A stretch of DNA of 64,000 nucleotides from Phycomyces blakesleeanus NRRL 1555(-) (Eukaryota; Mucoromycota; Mucoromycetes; Mucorales; Phycomycetaceae), in the NCBI RefSeq assembly GCF_001638985.1, contig NW_017265148.1:327367-391366 (forward strand), in the 5' to 3' direction. The notes under the pieces were generated by a model that was given only the letters and a program-made list of their open reading frames with translations, ran no database searches and was not told the origin of the DNA. This document shows, piece by piece, positions 12,600 to 23,249 of the stretch. Numbering within the stretch: position 1 is the first letter of the stretch; each line of letters opens with the position of its first letter. The position numbers were made by a program, and so were the translations under genes.

Positions 12600-14417
12600 G
12601 AGTGAAATCAATGGCTATGTGAAGCTGAACAAATTGCTCCTTCTGCCGCCATCATACGTGCTTTATTTACTTACATCTTAACCAATTGCTCTCCATTCAA
12701 TCGTGCTCTACTATGGGAAAAAGCACAAAGATATTATGTCTGACAATTATTACTTTAATATGCGTCACAATATCCAAAGTGTTGAAATAGATTTGACTGA
12801 GGAACAAAAAGCAATAATCCTTCAAAGAGCTCTTGGGGATATTCAATCTCGCCTTCAAGTAACTGGCCATAGTCTTTCTGAATATCCATCAATGCCACAA
12901 GACTACGTAACAGAATTGGAAGAGCTCTCAGCAGAGCAATCTTTGGAAATGGCTGAGAGAAGAAGCTATAGTGCAGAAGAAGAGCAAAGAAGTCTTGGCG
13001 AGTACGAAAGATTGTTGAATGCAGAGCAGCAAACAGCTTATAGTGCAATAATTGCATCTATAAGCATGCAAGACACCGAAAAAGCAACCAGACTCTTCTT
13101 TGTTGATTGCACCGGTGGTACAGGGAAGTCTTTACTTTTTAAAGCACTCTTAAGCTATGTAAGATCTCAGAGTGAAATTGCTCTACCTGTTGCTACGTCT
13201 GGAATTGCCGCAATCCTCTTGCCAGGTGGACGAACTGCTCACAGCAGATTTAAAATACCTTTAAATGCCAACCACGACTCTTCATGCAGTATATCTCTTG
13301 GATCCCCTCACGCCAAGCTCATACAAAAATCAAAACTTTTTCTCTGGGACGAAGCTGTAATGTGCAGTAGATATAGTTTTGAAGCAGTTGATCGATGTCT
13401 TCGGGACATAATGGGGGCGGTTGATCCTGCTTATGAGCATATCTCATTTGGTGGAAAGGTGTTTGTTTTTGGTGGTGATTTTCGGCAAATCTCGCCAGTT
13501 CTAAAACGGGGAACACCATCTGAAGTTTAGGGTAAATGCCCCAACCGTGCTTTATTTTGGAGATCAATAAAAGTCCTTCACTTGACTCAAAACACAAGAC
13601 TTTTTCAGAGTGGGCCACTTGCATCTGAATTTGCGGAAAAGCTTCTGGCCATTGTTAATGGAGAAGGTGAACATGAGCACATCATGTATATTCCTGTTCA
13701 GTGGCATGTTGACTCTGAGTATTTTGAAACATTGATCAACAAGGTGTATCCACACATATCTTCTGTCGAGCAACAGCCTTGCTAAAATAGCAAAAACGAG
13801 ATTCTTGCTCCAACAAATCTCACGATCAGCCAGATTAATGAAGTTGCTCTCAAAATGTTCTCTGGAGAAGATCATGCATATACCTCTTTGGACATGGACA
13901 TGGACTCTGATGACCCAGATGCAAACAATGCCAGATATCCAGCTGAGTTCCTCAACTCACTCACTTGCAATGGAATTCCACCACATATACTCAAGTTGAA
14001 AGTTGGTACACCTCTTCTTATCATGCGCAACGTCGATTAGGAAGCTGGCCTGTGCAATGGGACCAAAGTGTTTGTTGTCCGTCTCACCTGGAACATCAGT
14101 AGTGTAAAAAGATTAGATCAAGGATACAACACAACGGAACATTTCCTACCAAGGTTTAATATGGCAACAAATGAAGGGTAGTTACCCTTTATACTGCCAC
14201 TTTATCAATTTCCTGTCCATGTTGCCTTTTCGATGACAATAAACAAAGCACAAGGCCAAACATTGTCTCATGTTGGGGTTTTGACCATCCAGTTTTCTCA
14301 CATAAACAGCTATATATTGCATTGTCAAGAGCAACAGATCCAATGAATGTATATGTAGCTTTACAAAAAGATATAAACAGCACAAAGAATATAGTGTATG
14401 AAGAAGCTCTCCTTTAA
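12600..14417 (+). pseudogene. Decayed Helitron helicase (Pif1-like)
   Basis: A Pif1/RecD-type helicase can be read almost throughout. The Walker A motif is CTGGTGKSLL near 13110. GIAAILLPGGRTAHSRFKIP follows, then a Walker B-like LFLWDEA near 13340 and GDFRQISPV near 13480. Later motifs follow in frame, including QNTRLF, the LKVGTPLLIMRNVD element and FSMTINKAQGQTL near 14240. The upstream ALLWEK..KDIMSD pattern is typical of the region before the helicase in Helitrons. The frame is broken by a frameshift near 12720, by stops at about 13528, 13783 and 14038, and by further damage after 14180. The Rep/HUH half is absent, so the copy is 5'-truncated. No Helitron terminus was identified. Confidence 0.85.
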
Positions 14418-15687
14418 CTTATATGCCCTCCTTATTTATATTTCTCAAATTTATTCAGCAAACTCTATGCTTTAACCTCTATATTTTACTTTTTATATTA
14501 TATCATATTTTTAAAATTACTATTATATACATTTTTTTACTATATACATTTTTCATACAGCTATAAGTTTAAGCCTATTATCCTATTATTAAAGAGTGGC
14601 TAAAGGGAGGGGCAAATAACAATACAATACAATATAAAATATAAATATGGGTCTTATAAATAGACTTATTTAACGTAGAGGATTGATATAGATATAAGCC
14701 TCTTGGTTATTCTTTCTTTATACATTGTGCAGCTACTCGTCTCAACGGGGAACCCTCGGAGAGCAAGCAGAGCTCGCTTTATATGATTATATCATCGCAA
14801 TAAGGGATACATCAACAAATTATAAAATGCATAATTATAACTCGCAAGCATATTCTATTTCTATGATAGTACTTCATCGGGACTGTACACATTTATATAG
14901 TTAATCGTATATGAATTGTCCCGGAATAAAGCTGCTCTAATTAAGGCCTGTACAAGATTGATTACTTGACCCTAGTCACATAATTTTTTCTGATCCAAAA
15001 TAATATAAATAACAGTAGTAGTTCAGTGTAAGAATCCCGTCAAAATTTGATACACCCAATTTTCGCAATAAACAAACCCTACATGTTCTCACAAATCTTC
15101 GTTTCCTCCACTTTCAAATCTTCCATAAATAAACTTCTGCACAAAGCATAATCACCACAACAATAATGAAGGGCTAATTAACTATATGATGTTCAGACGT
15201 CATATTGCCTTCATAGAGTATGCTTATACCAAAGTCGTTTTTTTAGCTATCACAGAGTTTTGTCATTGAGAAATGTAAAGAAATTTCATGGAATAGCTAC
15301 AGTTTGTATAGAACTATATTGTTATAGCATATACTTTAAGAAATTTGATGTATGGATAGTGTGAAGTATGAACATATATGAATATATAGCAGAAACTAAA
15401 CGTCTTATTCACTTTATATTCTTTGCAGGTTTGTTGTGTGGACACAAAAGGATTGTACCCGTCCGCATGAGCTAATACAATCTGGTACATACAAGTGCAT
15501 AAACATATCTTCTTTTATTTGCTCTGTCTGTATCTCTGTCCTAATCTCTTTCATATAAATAGCTATCAATCATTAGTAATAAAACATCACATTTCTCATG
15601 CCCAAATATTTATCTTATCCTACTTACATACACTATCATGTTTTCTTTCAAACTCACTCCTCATACTTGTAATTAAAAAATTTAAAC
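14418..15687. other. Intergenic stretch without a recognisable gene
   Basis: AT-rich throughout, apart from a GC-richer islet near 14725-14785 with a short imperfect hairpin (AGCAAG..CTCGCT). No coding region or RNA gene was recognised. Confidence 0.55.
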
Positions 15688-16067
15688 ATGTCCAATATTA
15701 ATACTACTCTCATTAACTCGATGCAGAAAATTGAAGTTGTCATTGTCGAAATCGATCAATCATTACGCGAGCTTCAAAAACAATTTAGCAAGCAATTTAG
15801 CAAACAGTTTGTGCAAACAGTCAGTGCGAAAGACCTGAATACAATGCAACAAATCATTATCGAGCAAAGTGGTAAGATATATATATATATTCTTAGAGCA
15901 AACACTTGTTGTACTGAACTAGCCAGCATATTATATATATTTATATTTATTTTTTTCTTTTCTCTCTCTCTAACATCGGTATATTTGTAGAGATCGGTAA
16001 AAATAATAATAAGTGCCATCCAAGATATATCAGAAGACCCAAATCATATAAGATAGAATTTAAATAA
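15688..16067 (+). CDS. Small spliced ORF, unknown function
   Basis: Two exons (15688-15871 and 15991-16067) joined across a GT-AG intron (GTAAGATATAT...TTTGTAG) give an 86-residue protein starting MSNINTTLINSMQKIEVVIV. The first 60 residues look helical and possibly coiled coil (QSLRELQKQFSKQFSKQF). The C-terminal part is basic (KCHPRYIRRPKSYK). The splice signals are good and the frame closes, but the protein is short and I recognise no family. It could be an unannotated single-copy gene or the surviving start of a longer gene, since it lies in a transposon-rich stretch. Confidence 0.35.
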
Positions 16068-16550
16068 CAGTGTTTTACTGCGTACCTTTTGCAGTAGCAA
16101 AGCAGTAATGTTTTTTGTTATTGTAAGTGGCCAATAGAAAAGTTTTTTTCTGGCAATAATATTTTTCATATAATAAAAAACAAACTATTCTTTTAAAGTT
16201 GTATAAGAGAGAATGTAATAGAGAAGAGGGAGGACGCTTGATTTTTCTTGAAAAAATGGTAACAGTACCTGTTTTGGTCTTATACAGAGTCATAACTGTT
16301 ATTTTTTATTAAGTAAAAAATGCCAGCCATTTTACCAAAGTAGTAAACATGTTACCATTTTTTCCGCCGTAATGATAGCTGTTAAACATGGGAAACTTGA
16401 AGTAGTCTTTGATTTCGAGACATTTCTTTAGCCTTAACTAACAATACCAGTGAAAGAAAGTATTTCAAAGTCTTGTTTGTCTCGATTTGTAAGGCAATTT
16501 CGCCCACAAAAAATCTAAATGCGCATCAGTCTCTAACTCAAGTAGACAAC
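16068..16550. other. Gene-free stretch before the LINE/MITE composite
   Basis: No gene recognised. Near 16480-16545 it carries words (GTGGGCGAAA and CTACTTGAG on the minus strand) that also occur in the ends of the Fanzor element at 50.4 kb, so part of it may be a diverged MITE. Confidence 0.4.
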
Positions 16551-16570
16551 AACATACTTGGTGTGGACAG
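16551..16570. repeat. Left piece of a MITE split by a LINE insertion
   Basis: Reads ACTTGGTGTGGACAG, the terminal sequence shared with the MITEs at 19394-19508 and 42375-42507. The rest of the element resumes at 19159, beyond the LINE, with TGTGGACAG repeated on both sides. Confidence 0.6.
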
Positions 16571-19158
16571 GTGAAAATATTTTATTTTGGGTTTTTCTAG
16601 GTCTTGCGCATTTTAGCATATTGGCTACCCGATGAGAGCCGGGAAATAATTGAAATTAATAAAAGTAACCCCTTAAATATGAGGGGGAATAAAAAAAAAT
16701 ATGTAAAAGTGAAAGAAAAATAAAGAAAAAATATGGAACGCGCATGCCAAAGACAAAGATGAATAGTCAACAAAACATTAAGAGAGCACGTAAAAAAAAC
16801 CCCCTGTGGGGGAAAACGGCTTTTAGAAAGACTAAGACTAAAATAGATAATACAGCTGGTAAGAATACAGGTGAAATAAATATATAAGAAAAATAAATGA
16901 CACGAAAGAATCGAGAATAAGTAACTTGGTACTGACGGCACCAGAATTGGGAACGGATTTCAGCAGGGATAGGAGCTCCAAAGAGGGATTCCTTTTAGAA
17001 ACTCGGACGACCCATTTATGGATCCAGAATACACAACAATACCAGACCAAGTCAGTCCTCCTAGGCACAATTTCAGGCGGGCACAGATGGAGGGAGTTGA
17101 CGAGGAACGGTGGAAATTTCGGATAGAAGATGAGGGAACGGATCACCAGGAACAGGTTCTTGGGTGGGCAGCGGGATGCGGTGGGGACGGGTTGGTTTTG
17201 TGGCACGGAATTTTGCTGCAAGGTCGATGAGGATTTGACCATGAGCTTTTTCTTCTGGCAGTTTGTAGGATGAGGTGGTTTGTTCAACAGCACGTAGCAA
17301 GGCAAGCAAGCACGGCCACCAATCGCATCACGTACCAGGCGATTTGAAAGACCTGGGGAGACAGTTGAGACCATAGTCGATGAGATGAACCTCTGGGGGA
17401 GGAGCAGGATCTATCAAAGACCAGAGTTTTTGAACGAGAGTGATTGTGGCGGGGCATATAAGCATGTGGTTTCGATTACCCTTGATAGCGCCACATTGGC
17501 ACTCAACTTATGGTGTAGGTGGTAGCCAAGCAATTCGCCATTTGATCAGGCGGCGTCGTTCTGAACGAGTGCAGGGCAGTAGTAAGACCGGATCCCAGAC
17601 AGGTTTGCACAAGCCTCTAGCAACATTTACCGGACAGTTAATGCTTGCAAGTTGCATGTCGATTTATTTTTGGCACAGTAGAGCATAAGCTTCTTTTAAT
17701 GGGTCCTTCAACCGAGGTTGATGTTCTTTCAGAAATTGGGGCTTTTTCCAGAGTACACTACGACGAAGCTCACCCCATGTCGTTTTTTCTTTGGAAAGTT
17801 CCAGCTGCGTGGTAAGAGCTTTAATCAGGGAGTCTGAGGGTAGTGTTTCAGCACGACAAAGAAATTTGGCTTGAAGAGCACGGGAACGGATGAATACGTT
17901 GGGTAGAGCAGCTAATGCAGCGATATGAACAACTCCCATCGTTGCATCGGGCCGTCGAATACATGTCCGGAGACACATATTTTGAGCCTTCTGCAAGATA
18001 TGAATGTCACTCTGGCTAGCAGGAACAATAGCTAAGCCGTACTCAAGAATGGGGCGGATAAAAATGAGATAAGCTCTGGGAGCCGCAGGGAGACCAAAAC
18101 CGTTCATGTGCACACCCGAGCTACTAAGCTTGCACATTGCTGCACAAGCTTTTTGCTGCGACTTAAGGAACATGTCGACTTGATCTATACCATGGCTAGC
18201 GAAAGGAAATCCTAAATATTTAAAGGGTGTGCAAGTGGGAAGAGTATTCCTGTATAGAGAAAAGGGAAAATTGGGAGGGGCATTGAGGACCTCGCATTTG
18301 GATGGACTCCACTTATACCTCAGAAGACTTGAATGTGTCTCAGCTACAGTCAACATTTTCTGCGCATCTTCGGGTGTGCCGATAAGGGCAACATCGTCAG
18401 CGTACAGAAGACAGTTGATAGGAGCCATTGGCATAGGAAGAAAGTCTGGTGCATCCCCCTCCGTCCTTGGAACACTGAACACATTACAGGTGACCGTTCT
18501 AAGCTCCTCCAATAATGACAAAGGAGTGGCTGTTGGGCCGTCAAATGCGTACGTACAGTATGAGGACAAACGAAGGGACCTTGTTAACGAGGGAGAGGGG
18601 ACGCGAACGTAGTATGGTTGGGTGGAGACTCCCCAAAGTAAACGTGGTAGGGTATCAATAAAAATTGAATACAAGAAAGGTGAAAGTATACTACCCTGCA
18701 GGACTCCGTGTCTCGGCGTAATACCACGGGAGGCTACATTTTCATCACTACATTAACAATAATATCGTTAAACAAATTTTGAAGTAGCACTAGCAAGGGT
18801 TCCGACACAAAGGGTCGCAACGAGTCCCATATGGCGTGACGATCCACACTACCATATACAGCTTTTATGTCGAGGAAGACAACAACTGGGGGTTTGAGCG
18901 CTTGCTCTCGCTCAGGGTCGGGAACAGAGTATTGCCTCATTAGTTCGTGGAGACAGAGAGCCTGGTCTAGGGTACCGCGGCTAGCGCGGAATCCTCCCTG
19001 GGCTATGTCTAACTCTGGCATGATCGAAAGGGGTTCCTCAGCCAGGCATCGCTCCAAAAGCTTCCTGAACACCGAGGTCAAACTGATGGGCCTATAACTG
19101 CTGGGATCTGCGTGCGCTCCTTTGTTTTTGTAGATAGGTACCACCTGTGCCGATTTGA
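16571..19158 (-). mobile_element. 5'-truncated LINE (non-LTR retrotransposon)
   Basis: The insertion is bounded by a 9-bp direct repeat TGTGGACAG (16562-16570 and 19159-19167). The minus-strand sequence starts abruptly inside the reverse transcriptase at KSAQVVPIYKNKG, as expected when reverse transcription stops early. It ends in an A-rich tail (CCCAAAATAAAATATTTT). The 3' untranslated part contains a short GC hairpin near 16672-16690. Removing the insertion joins the two flanks into a MITE end that matches other copies in the window. Confidence 0.75.
17073..19158 (-). pseudogene. LINE reverse transcriptase, broken
   Basis: The reading frame holds RT palm motifs in order: YRPISLTSVFRKLLER near 19090, VVVFLDIKAVYGSVDRH near 18880, HGVLQGSILSPFLYSIFID near 18650-18700, and the catalytic YADD near 18390. 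A thumb and connection region follow. A C-terminal zinc-knuckle-like segment (CQCGAIK...NHMLICPA) lies near 17450-17510. One frameshift separates the first two blocks near 18750, and stops occur near 17662, 17508 and 17325. The endonuclease domain is missing because of 5' truncation. The protein differs strongly from the intact LINE at 23-28 kb, so at least two LINE lineages are present. Confidence 0.9.
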
Positions 19159-19240
19159 TGTGGACAGAATAAAAGCTCAAAAAAAAGGTAAAACAACTTC
19201 AGCCAGAGCTTAGTTAATCAGACTAATTTATGACTGTCCA
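19159..19240. repeat. Right piece of the MITE split by the LINE
   Basis: Begins TGTGGACAGAATAAAAGCTC and ends GACTGTCCACACC, so its outer ends are inverted copies of GGTGTGGACAG. Together with 16551-16570 it would form a MITE of about 95 bp. Confidence 0.6.
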
Positions 19241-19393
19241 CACCTTTTTTTTTAAAAAAAAAAGTTCAAAATTAGTTCAAAATACATATTAGATAAATTT
19301 GTGCATATAATCCTGTCTCTGTCATTAAGTGAGAACCTTTTATTGCGAGTTTTTCTAGACCTCTAATTATATGGCCCATCTTCTCCATAAAAA

Positions 19394-19508
19394 AATGCTT
19401 CTCTTCTCAATCCTAGTGGCAATGGAAGAAAACTAGCTAATTAGAGTCGATTAAAAAAAATTGCCCTTTTTTTGCCCTTTTTTTGCCCTTTTAGTCTGTC
19501 CACACCAA
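19394..19508. mobile_element. MITE of the TTGGTGTGGACAGACT family
   Basis: On the minus strand this begins TTGGTGTGGACAGACTAAAA and then matches the element at 42375-42507 along its length, with shared words TTTTAATCGACT, TAGCTAGT, CCATTGCCACTA and GATTGAGAAGAGAAGC. It contains three copies of GGGCAAAAAAA-type units where the other copy has one. The far inverted end is unclear. Confidence 0.65.
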
Positions 19509-20037
19509 TTGTTGGAAAACAAGAGCCTCTGTCATTGAAGTACCTTTTTTTATTGGAGTTTTCCAAGGCTTACATACACATATATGTCTTAAGCATATTC
19601 TTTTATTTACTTTTTTTCCCTTTTTATTGAATCAAAATCATATGTAAAAAAATGCTCCAAATTAAATATATAAATTTATAAAAGCTAAAGCTTTTTAAAG
19701 ACACAGATTAATAAAAGAAGATAGGAAGATAATACTTACTTGACAGCACAGGTCTATTAAGTTATATTCAGTGCAATTTAAGCATAGATAAATAAAGTTC
19801 CCATCAACTCGAAAGTAAAATAAGTATTATAGTTGGGTGAAAATAAAATAATAAAACAAGAAAGTAAGAATTTCCTGGGTCTGGTGTGGTGTCCATGGTC
19901 CTTTGGATGCCATTGGCGTTTGGTGAATCATGGCGCAAAGCCGCAATTCAGAGTCACCCACTCCGACGCTAATTTTTTATTGTTGTATTTTTTTTACACT
20001 TTTTTTTTAGAAAAGTGAGTCATACATCTTATACATC
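19509..20037. promoter_or_regulatory. Upstream region of the SerRS gene
   Basis: Non-coding. A polypyrimidine tract followed by TTTTTTTTTAG at about 20000-20010 looks like a splice acceptor, so the seryl-tRNA synthetase transcript may have an intron in its 5' untranslated part. The rest shows nothing recognisable. Confidence 0.4.
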
Positions 20038-21516
20038 ATGCTTGACATCAACTTGCTCCTGGAAGACCGTGGTGGTAATCCCGATGCAGTCAAAGAATCT
20101 CAGCGCAGACGTGGAGATTCCGTTGAGATTGTTGATGAGATTATTGCTCTTTACAAGGAATGGGTTAAGAGTAAGTGATTAACGCGTAAAGCTGAACTTT
20201 TATCCTTGAATACTAAGTAATCTGTAACACATGTAGTCCAGTTCCAGAGTGACCAGAAGAACAAGGAGATCAATGCCGTTCAAAAGGATATTGGAAAGAA
20301 GTTCAAGGCCAAGGAAGACGCTACCCCTCTTGTAAAGCAAAAAGAACAGCTCCAAAAAGACAAAGAGGCGTTGATTGCCCAGGCCAAGGAGTCCGAGAGT
20401 AACTGGAAGGAGAAGCTCTCTACAATGGGCAACATTGTTCATTCATCTGTCCCAACCTCAATGAATGAAGATAATAACGAGATCATTCGCACCTACAATC
20501 ACAATAACGTTGTCCCTGTCAAGAGAACAGACATCCTCTCCCATCACGAGGTTCTTTCTCGTCTCGATGGCTATGACCAGGAGCGTGGCGCTAATATTGC
20601 CGGACACCGTGGATATTTCTTGACTGGTGTCGGTGTTGATCTTAACTTGGCTATGATTAATTATGGTCTCTCCTTCCTTGCTAGACGTGGTTATAAGAAG
20701 CTCATGACTCCCTTTTTCATGAAAAAAGAGATGATGGCCAAGACTGCCCAGCTCAGCCAGTTTGACGAGGAACTTTACAAAGTTACTGGTGATGGTGATG
20801 ACAAATACCTCATTGCCACCTCTGAACAGCCCATCTCTGCTTTCCATGCTAATGAATGGTTCGAGAAGCCCGCAGAACAACTTCCTATTAAGTAAGTCAA
20901 AGGCTTTATTTTTATTTTATGTAGTAAAGAAGAAAATAAACTGGGTTACTTACACTACTATAAAAATAGATATGCTGGCTATTCTACATGTTTCCGTAAA
21001 GAAGCCGGTGCTCACGGCAAAGATACATGGGGTATCTTCCGTGTTCATCAGTTTGAAAAGATCGAGCAGTTTGTTCTCACCGACCCCGAGAAGTCATGGG
21101 AGATGTTCTATGATATGATTGGCCACTCCGAAGACTTTTTCAAGAGTCTTGGTCTGTCTTACCGCGTAGTCTCCATTGTATCCGGTGCTCTCAACAATGC
21201 CGCTGCCAAGAAGTACGATCTCGAGGCCTGGTTCCCCTTCCAGGGGGAGTACAAGGAACTCGTGTCCTGCAGTAACTGTACCGATTTCCAGTCTCGCAGT
21301 CTTGAGATCCGTTGTGGTGTCAAGAAGATGTCTGACCGCGAAAAGAAATACGTCCACTGCCTTAACTCTACCCTCTGTGCTACCGAGAGAGCCATTTGCG
21401 GTCTCTTGGAGACCTGGCAACGCGAAGATGGCCTCGAGGTCCCCCCCGCTCTTGTACCCTACATGGATGGTCGTACCTTCATTCCTTACGAAAAGAAGTT
21501 GCCTGCCAAGAAATAA
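20038..21516 (+). CDS. SES1: Cytosolic seryl-tRNA synthetase
   Basis: Three exons (20038-20170, 20237-20891, 20970-21516) encode 444 residues, close to the 462 of yeast Ses1. The enzyme charges tRNA-Ser with serine and belongs to class II. The N-terminal part opens with MLDINLLLEDRGGNP and continues as the tRNA-binding coiled coil (KNKEINAVQKDIGKKFKAKE...). The catalytic domain shows YLIATSEQPISAFH, motif 2 FRKEAGAHGKDTWGIFRVHQ and motif 3 NSTLCATERAICGLLE. The C-terminus LPAKK is lysine-rich, as in fungal and animal cytosolic forms, and no mitochondrial presequence is seen. Introns are 66 and 78 nt with GTAAGT donors. It is convergent with CWC25, with only 152 bp between the stop codons. Confidence 0.97.
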
Positions 21517-21668
21517 AGCAGATATATCTACTATTTTTTTTCCTTTTTTTTTTAAATAATAAACAAATCTATCCTCAATCCATAACAAGTCTCTTTATTA
21601 TATATATATATATATTATTTTCGGGTTGCGTCTGTCCATAATGTATATGCATTTTTAGGTTTTGTATA

Positions 21669-22482
21669 TCAATCTCTACGCCTTATTTCTCTTGAGTCTC
21701 GATGTGTGTGCGACTCTGAACGTCGTGTATTTCTTTCATATGTATGCTTTGACTTTTCTTTAGATCGATCTCGTCTTTCGTTACTGTGCTTATCTGAACT
21801 ATGTCGCTTGTGTTGGCGGTGTCGGTCGGAAGTGATATCTTTTTTACTTTTCTTACTTTTCTTCTCCTTTTTTAATTCTTTCATACGCAACGGATTATCG
21901 ACAATTGCTCTCAAGGCTTGCTGTTCCCGACGTTTGATCATCAATAATGGATCTTCTCTGATTTTCGCTTGAATATCTCTTTCAGTGTTAGCGTTTGCAT
22001 TTGACAGTGCAAATCTGTCATCGTTAGATGATGCTAGCTATAAGATCTTACAGATTGAGTAAATCAAAAAGATAATAGTAACAATATTAATAATATATTT
22101 ACCGATTCTCCATTTCCTCGATTGCGTAGGATCTCATCAACATTCTTCTTTCCGAGCAGGAATTCTTCCATGTCACTTCCTCCTGCTTTATTGGATCCTT
22201 GATTCGGTGCAGCATACATCCAATCAAGTTTATCAGATCGAGATCTAATTGCGATTTAGTCGAATGAATTGAATCTTGAGTTTTGTGCCCGTACCTTCCA
22301 CCTGCTTGCTCTTGAAGTTGCTGAAGCTCTTGAAGTTGGCGCTCTTCAGCCAGCTCTTTTTTCATTTGTTCAATCTTGCGTTGCTCATCTGAATGCTTTC
22401 GTTCTTCTTTCCAAACACGTTCTTGGTTTTTAAATGTCGATGGATGCCAACTTTTCTTTAAATTAAGATCCCCTCCTCCCAT
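21669..22482 (-). CDS. CWC25: Pre-mRNA splicing factor Cwc25
   Basis: Three exons (22295-22482, 22103-22244, 21669-22037) give 232 residues. The start [20 protein letters not shown] is the conserved Cwc25 N-terminus. It is followed by a charged helix ([16 protein letters not shown]...[20 protein letters not shown]), the [11 protein letters not shown] segment, and [14 protein letters not shown]. The C-terminal 70 residues are very rich in K, R, S, H and D, as in this family. Cwc25 joins the spliceosome after Prp2 acts and promotes the first transesterification step. Introns are 50 and 65 nt. Reading the first intron as coding gives a longer frame that loses the conserved LDWMY segment, so the spliced form is preferred. 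Confidence 0.93.
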
Positions 22483-23076
22483 TTTGTTGTGTATAATTAA
22501 GCGTTGATGTAGATGAATATGGGCACAATTGATAAAATACTGGCGCGTGACTTGCTTATACAGTCGCAGTCAAGAACGTTTCAACCTCTGAGCCCATAAA
22601 ATTGAAGAGAAAAACCATTAAATGTCTTCTATGTAACTGCATATATAGTGTTTATACTTGGAATTGAGACGATGTTAGCTTTTTTTGGACGAATAAAAAT
22701 CAACTTCTAAACAAACAAAAAAGAGAATTGAGACACAAAAGAATAAAATTTGGGATAGAAAGGGAATTTAGTTGAGACAAGGTAAAAATGTGATTCTGCT
22801 AAAAGGTACTAATAGAGTAGTTAATCGATAAAGCTTGTCTTTCTCTGGTAATCATACAAAAAATATAAATATACAGTCAAAACTCGATATAGTGATATTC
22901 GATATAGTGATAATCGCGATATAGTGATAATTTTTTGGAAAATTTGGGTCCGTGCCTGCTTATTATCACTATTTTTCGATATAGTGACAGTAGGGACCTT
23001 GGACACATCATATAAATTTTTTTTGAAACATTTAACCATATATGTAATTTTATACGATCTCATGTTTCACATCCAA
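22483..23076. other. Spacer with solo transposon ends
   Basis: No gene. Near 22646-22700 it carries a diverged copy of the mariner-like end TAGTGTTTATACTTGGAATT, also seen at 35.2, 42.5 and 50.4 kb. At 22874-22930 it carries a pogo-like end (TACAGTCAAAACTCGATATA) followed by three GATATAGTGATA units. The matching inverted right end is not evident. Confidence 0.55.
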
Positions 23077-23090
23077 GGCTTCCATATACA
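23077..23090. repeat. Target-site duplication, 3' side of LINE
   Basis: GGCTTCCATATACA, identical to 28384-28397 at the other end of the LINE. It is directly followed by the T run that is the element's poly(A) tail on the minus strand. Confidence 0.8.
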
Positions 23091-23104
23091 TTTTTTTTTG
23101 TAGG

Positions 23105-23117
23105 GAGCCGAAGGCTC
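23105..23117 (-). other. 3'-terminal hairpin of the LINE
   Basis: A palindrome GAGCCTTCGGCTC with a UUCG-type loop, six bases before the A tail. Terminal stem-loops are recognised by the reverse transcriptase in some LINEs; that role is inferred here. Confidence 0.6.
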
Positions 23118-23249
23118 TAGTTTATTAGTGAGCCTTATGCTGCAAGGCAAAAGAGGAAAATCACGACTTGTTTTTGGCTTTTATATTTTTACAATGTTTT
23201 TCTATTTATATGTTTGTGGTTATATATATTGTGGAGGTATGGAAAGAAG

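Noticed and set aside
14725..14785. GC-richer hairpin as the 3' end of the Helitron
   Set aside because: The stem is weak and no CTRR-type end follows it at the right distance.
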